A stretch of DNA of 8,413 nucleotides from contig PLWR01000325.1 in NCBI GenBank assembly GCA_003165615.1, positions 1,152-9,564 on the forward strand, read 5' to 3'. The notes below the pieces were generated by a model. That model had not been told where the DNA came from. It saw only the letters and a list, made by a program, of their open reading frames with translations, and ran no database searches. This DNA comes from Acidobacteriota bacterium. GTDB taxonomy: Bacteria; Acidobacteriota; Terriglobia; UBA7540. Both the position numbers and the translations under genes were made by a program. Below, piece after piece: positions 6,427 to 8,413 of the stretch; the stretch's first letter is position 1, and each line of letters starts with the position of its first letter.

Positions 6427-6497
6427 GTCATTCTGAGCGTTGGCAGCCTTGCGGCTGCCCATGATGAGCAGAAACTCAGTGCGAGATCCTTCGCCTT
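6427..6497. repeat. REP-like intergenic element with internal hairpin
   Basis: The element starts GTCATTCTGAGCG and ends GCGAGATCCTTCGCC. At its centre is a perfect 7-bp stem, GGCAGCC/GGCTGCC (6442-6448, 6453-6459), with a TTGC loop. I recall the CATTCTGAGCG...GATCCTTCG pattern as an abundant dispersed repeat in Acidobacteriota and similar genomes. Only one copy is in this window, so repetition is inference. It sits 50 nt before the start of the VirB10-like gene and might affect that transcript. Confidence 0.5.
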
Positions 6498-6549
6498 GGA
6501 GAGTTTAATGCTTTGCGCGTTTCCAACCCCAAGTAGGAGAGACCATTTC

Positions 6550-7242
6550 ATGCGAACATTTGCTCTGGTTGCACTCCTGGCTGCCTCGACATGCTGGGCG
6601 CAAGAACCGGCATCGAACCCTGCGGCACCAGCCGCTGCTCAGAAACAGACGATCACCATTCCGGTAGGAACTCGCATTCCTCTGGCGCTTGCCAGTCCCA
6701 TTCGAGCTAAATCGGCGCGGCCTGGAAACGCCGTCCGCGCCGTCACGGGATCTCCCGTTACGGTGGGGACGCAGTTGGCCATTCCCGTTGGCACCTATGT
6801 GGAAAGCGTAATTGACAAGGTGACGAAGGGAGGCCGCTGGGGCCCCAGCTTGCAGATGCATTTCACTCGCATCCTCTACGCCAATGGTTATAGCGTGGCC
6901 ATCGATGGCGCGAACGTGCAGGCGCAGGTTCACAGTCCCCCATCAAGTTCTCCTGAACGCGCGGCGCTCGCCGGTGAGAGTGGACCAGGCAATGCGCTGA
7001 CCTCCCAACCCTCGACAGGGTCGCCCGCGTTACCAAACACAGGACAAACACTGGGAACCACCGCGGCAGTGACCGCCGGCATTGCCGTCGTCGCCATCGT
7101 CACGGCTGCCGTCCTGCACCGACATGGCGGAAGTAGTGGCGTGGTGTTTGATACCGGCTGGCAGTTCGAGATGGTTCTCCAAAGCCCGCTGTCGGTCGAC
7201 ACTGCGAGTATCGCCGCCCCCGCTGGTCCGGGCGCGCATTGA
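6550..7242 (+). CDS. Secreted VirB10/TrbI-like domain protein
   Basis: The 230-residue product starts MRTFALVALLAASTCWAQEP, a signal peptide with likely cleavage after CWA (about residue 17). A Pro/Ala linker follows. Residues 33-126 match the pattern of the TrbI/VirB10 beta-barrel domain: TITIPVGTRIPLALASPI, a turn with RPGNAVRAV, then AIPVGTYVES, and a strand pair ending near YSVAIDG. Next comes a Ser/Pro-rich stretch (128-168), a hydrophobic helix (about 170-190, TAAVTAGIAVVAIVTAAVL), and a tail GWQFEMVLQSPLSVD (203-217). Real VirB10 has its membrane helix before the barrel, so this is only a domain relative, probably periplasmic and membrane-anchored. I chose the ATG at 6550 because it begins the signal peptide and AGGAG precedes it; the frame is open 18 codons further. 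No type IV secretion genes are nearby. Confidence 0.8.
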   Translation: MRTFALVALLAASTCWAQEPASNPAAPAAAQKQTITIPVGTRIPLALASPIRAKSARPGNAVRAVTGSPVTVGTQLAIPVGTYVESVIDKVTKGGRWGPSLQMHFTRILYANGYSVAIDGANVQAQVHSPPSSSPERAALAGESGPGNALTSQPSTGSPALPNTGQTLGTTAAVTAGIAVVAIVTAAVLHRHGGSSGVVFDTGWQFEMVLQSPLSVDTASIAAPAGPGAH

Positions 7243-7338
7243 TGGGCGGCTAGTACATCCTTCGCAGACGCCAAAAGTGTTCTCCCGTGGCGGGGAATCC
7301 GGGCTAATCCGGCGACGAAACTAATAGGAGCAAAGGTC

Positions 7339-7800
7339 ATGAATACTGCGGCATTAAGCGTGGAATTGCTACGCGTGGTGAACTCGGCGGAAGAGGTTCT
7401 TCGGCGCGTCAGTAGAGAGGAAAGCAAAGTTCCAATTCTGGCGGGCGGATGGTCGCGCAAGCAAGTGATTGGCCACTTGATTGATTCCGCCGCGAACAAC
7501 CATCAGAGGTTCGTGAGGGCGTCGCTTCAGGATTCTCTGGAAATTCCCGGCTATGACCAGAACGGATGGGCGCGCGTTCAAGCTGCCGAGGAAGCAGATT
7601 GGCCACTACTGGTGGCGCTCTGGGCGAACTACAACCGTTATCTCGCGCACGTCATACCTCACCTGCCCCCCACCAAACTGGAAGTCCCCATTCGCATCGG
7701 CCAGAACGAACCTGTGACGCTCAAATTTGTGGCGGAAGATTACCTGCGCCACATGGTTCATCACCTCGGCCAGATCGGCGCCGCTGCAACGGATGCATAG
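7339..7800 (+). CDS. DinB-family (DinB/YfiT-like) metal-binding protein
   Basis: This 153-residue cytosolic four-helix-bundle protein belongs to the DinB-like superfamily, which includes nickel- or zinc-dependent thiol transferases (bacillithiol/mycothiol S-transferases) and many uncharacterised members. Signature blocks are GGWSRKQVIGHLIDSAANNHQRF (37-58) and YLRHMVHHLGQI (135-146). The likely metal-binding histidines are H46, H138 and H141 or H142. Length is normal and no domain is missing. The ATG at 7339 has an AGGAG 8 nt upstream. It follows the secreted protein after 96 nt and may share its transcript, but the two products are in different compartments, so a functional link is doubtful. 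Substrate is unknown; the gene is not the DNA polymerase IV also called DinB. Confidence 0.92.
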   Translation: MNTAALSVELLRVVNSAEEVLRRVSREESKVPILAGGWSRKQVIGHLIDSAANNHQRFVRASLQDSLEIPGYDQNGWARVQAAEEADWPLLVALWANYNRYLAHVIPHLPPTKLEVPIRIGQNEPVTLKFVAEDYLRHMVHHLGQIGAAATDA

Positions 7801-7873
7801 GGTCCCCATTCGGCATGGCGCGGCGGGACATTCTCGTTTTATCGGCAAGGTCCGGTGCTTTACGGCTTTTCAC

Positions 7874-7908
7874 TTCTGCCTTTTGACATTTGCCCTTTGC
7901 CTTTTGCC
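7874..7908. repeat. Five-copy heptamer array (TTTTGCC type)
   Basis: Five uninterrupted 7-bp units in perfect phase: TTCTGCC, TTTTGAC, ATTTGCC, CTTTGCC and TTTTGCC, followed by the rotated TTGCTTT. It is the only clear structure in the 137-nt region between the convergent DinB and ABC-F genes. The copy number and unit length match the array at 3497-3531, although the sequence is unrelated. Confidence 0.8.
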
Positions 7909-7937
7909 TTGCTTTCGCGGCTCTGCCGGGCTGCGGA

Positions 7938-8413
7938 TTAATCCACTCCTTCCGACTCCTGCTCTTCCACCACCTTGGCGGTTTCTTCCCACTCGCGCAT
8001 CAGCCGGGTGATTTTTTCGCGCCCCTGCTCGATCAGCTTGGCCAGCCGCACGCTCTCCTCGGCGCTTTTGAAATGGGCGGATTCCTGTCCGTAGCCCTCG
8101 ATCTCCGCCTCCAATCGCGCCACCCGCTCCTCAATCTCGCGGCAGCGATCCTTCATCTCCTGGAGGCGAAGCGGATTGACGCGTTTCGCCTTCACCTTGG
8201 GCTCAGCTTCTGCGGCTATCAGCGTTTTTCCGCCGTCGTGCGCGCGCTTCGGCACAATGCGTTCCGCCACTAAATCAGGCAGTCCGGGCAAAGTAAGATC
8301 AATCTCTTTCCCCTCCTTGCGCCAAAGGTAATCCTCGTAGTTGCCGGGGAAAACATTCACTTCGCCGTTGCCGATTTCAAACACCCGCGTGGCCAGCTTA
8401 TCGATGAAGTAGC
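7938..8413 (-). CDS. ABC-F family ATPase, C-terminal part
   Basis: About 157 C-terminal residues are visible; the gene enters from the right edge. The first residues, YFIDKLATRVFEIGNGEV, are the stretch that follows the switch histidine (HDRYF) of the second ABC domain of ABC-F proteins, then the usual FPGNYEDYL. A charged linker follows, with KVKAKR, and then the C-terminal coiled coil (two helices, from about QEMKDRCREIEERVARLEAE to REWEETAKVVEE) found in Uup-type members. ABC-F proteins are soluble tandem ATPases that act on ribosomes or, for Uup, also bind DNA through this coiled coil. An in-frame GTG at 8384 is not the true start, since family homology continues upstream. Which subfamily (Uup or other) cannot be settled without the rest. 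Confidence 0.9.
   Translation of the reverse strand, partial: YFIDKLATRVFEIGNGEVNVFPGNYEDYLWRKEGKEIDLTLPGLPDLVAERIVPKRAHDGGKTLIAAEAEPKVKAKRVNPLRLQEMKDRCREIEERVARLEAEIEGYGQESAHFKSAEESVRLAKLIEQGREKITRLMREWEETAKVVEEQESEGVD

Larger units (their letters stand above)
6049..6549. other. 500-nt gene-free divergent intergenic region
   Basis: No ORF here has a recognisable product or a convincing start. From left to right it holds AT-rich promoter-like DNA for the FHA gene (6061-6125), three 10-bp GGGTTG units (6142-6171), GGTTGG/CCAACC inverted repeats (6163-6168 and 6195-6200), a strong hairpin (6211-6239), a T-run (6364-6369), an 11-bp duplication (6382-6403) and a REP-like element (6427-6497). A small RNA or a long leader for the downstream secreted protein is possible but not demonstrated. 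Confidence 0.6.

Overview
The window is GC-rich bacterial chromosomal DNA with ten genes or gene fragments, none truncated except at the two window edges. The best guess for the host is an Acidobacteriota-like soil or sediment bacterium. This rests on the style of the DinB-family protein, on a secreted VirB10/TrbI-like protein with a short conserved-looking tail, and on an intergenic element containing CATTCTGAGCG, which I associate from memory with such genomes. It is an inference; no marker gene is present.

Positions 1-3399 (minus strand) hold part of a surface-polysaccharide operon. In order of transcription it contains a GmhA-like SIS-domain sugar-phosphate isomerase, two GT4 glycosyltransferases, and the N-terminus of a membrane protein that looks like the phosphoglycosyl transferase starting repeat-unit assembly on a lipid carrier. 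Spacing is 135 nt, 39 nt and a 1-nt stop/start overlap. The SIS gene has a strong ribosome binding site and is probably the first gene of the operon or of this segment. The genes together suggest a heptose-type or other phosphosugar-derived glycan (capsule, EPS or O-antigen).

Positions 3400-5135 (plus strand) hold a classical short-chain dehydrogenase, divergent from the operon across 289 nt, then a small coiled-coil protein with an internal 42-bp tandem repeat. Positions 5305-6048 (minus strand) encode a two-domain FHA protein: a canonical phosphothreonine-binding domain, a linker with several threonines, and a second FHA-like domain lacking the binding residues. A near-palindrome lies between the two convergent genes.

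Positions 6049-6549 are a 500-nt gene-free stretch with a likely FHA promoter, a 10-bp-phased triplet repeat, a strong hairpin and a REP-like element. Then come a secreted VirB10/TrbI-like protein and a DinB-family protein (plus strand), and the C-terminal end of an ABC-F ATPase (minus strand) running off the right edge.

I did not find a clear new defence or mobile system. The most distinctive signals are small-scale: two unrelated intergenic arrays, each of exactly five 7-bp units; a palindrome whose mismatches become G-U pairs in only one orientation; the FHA protein's possible built-in phosphoswitch; and a VirB10-like domain without a secretion system.
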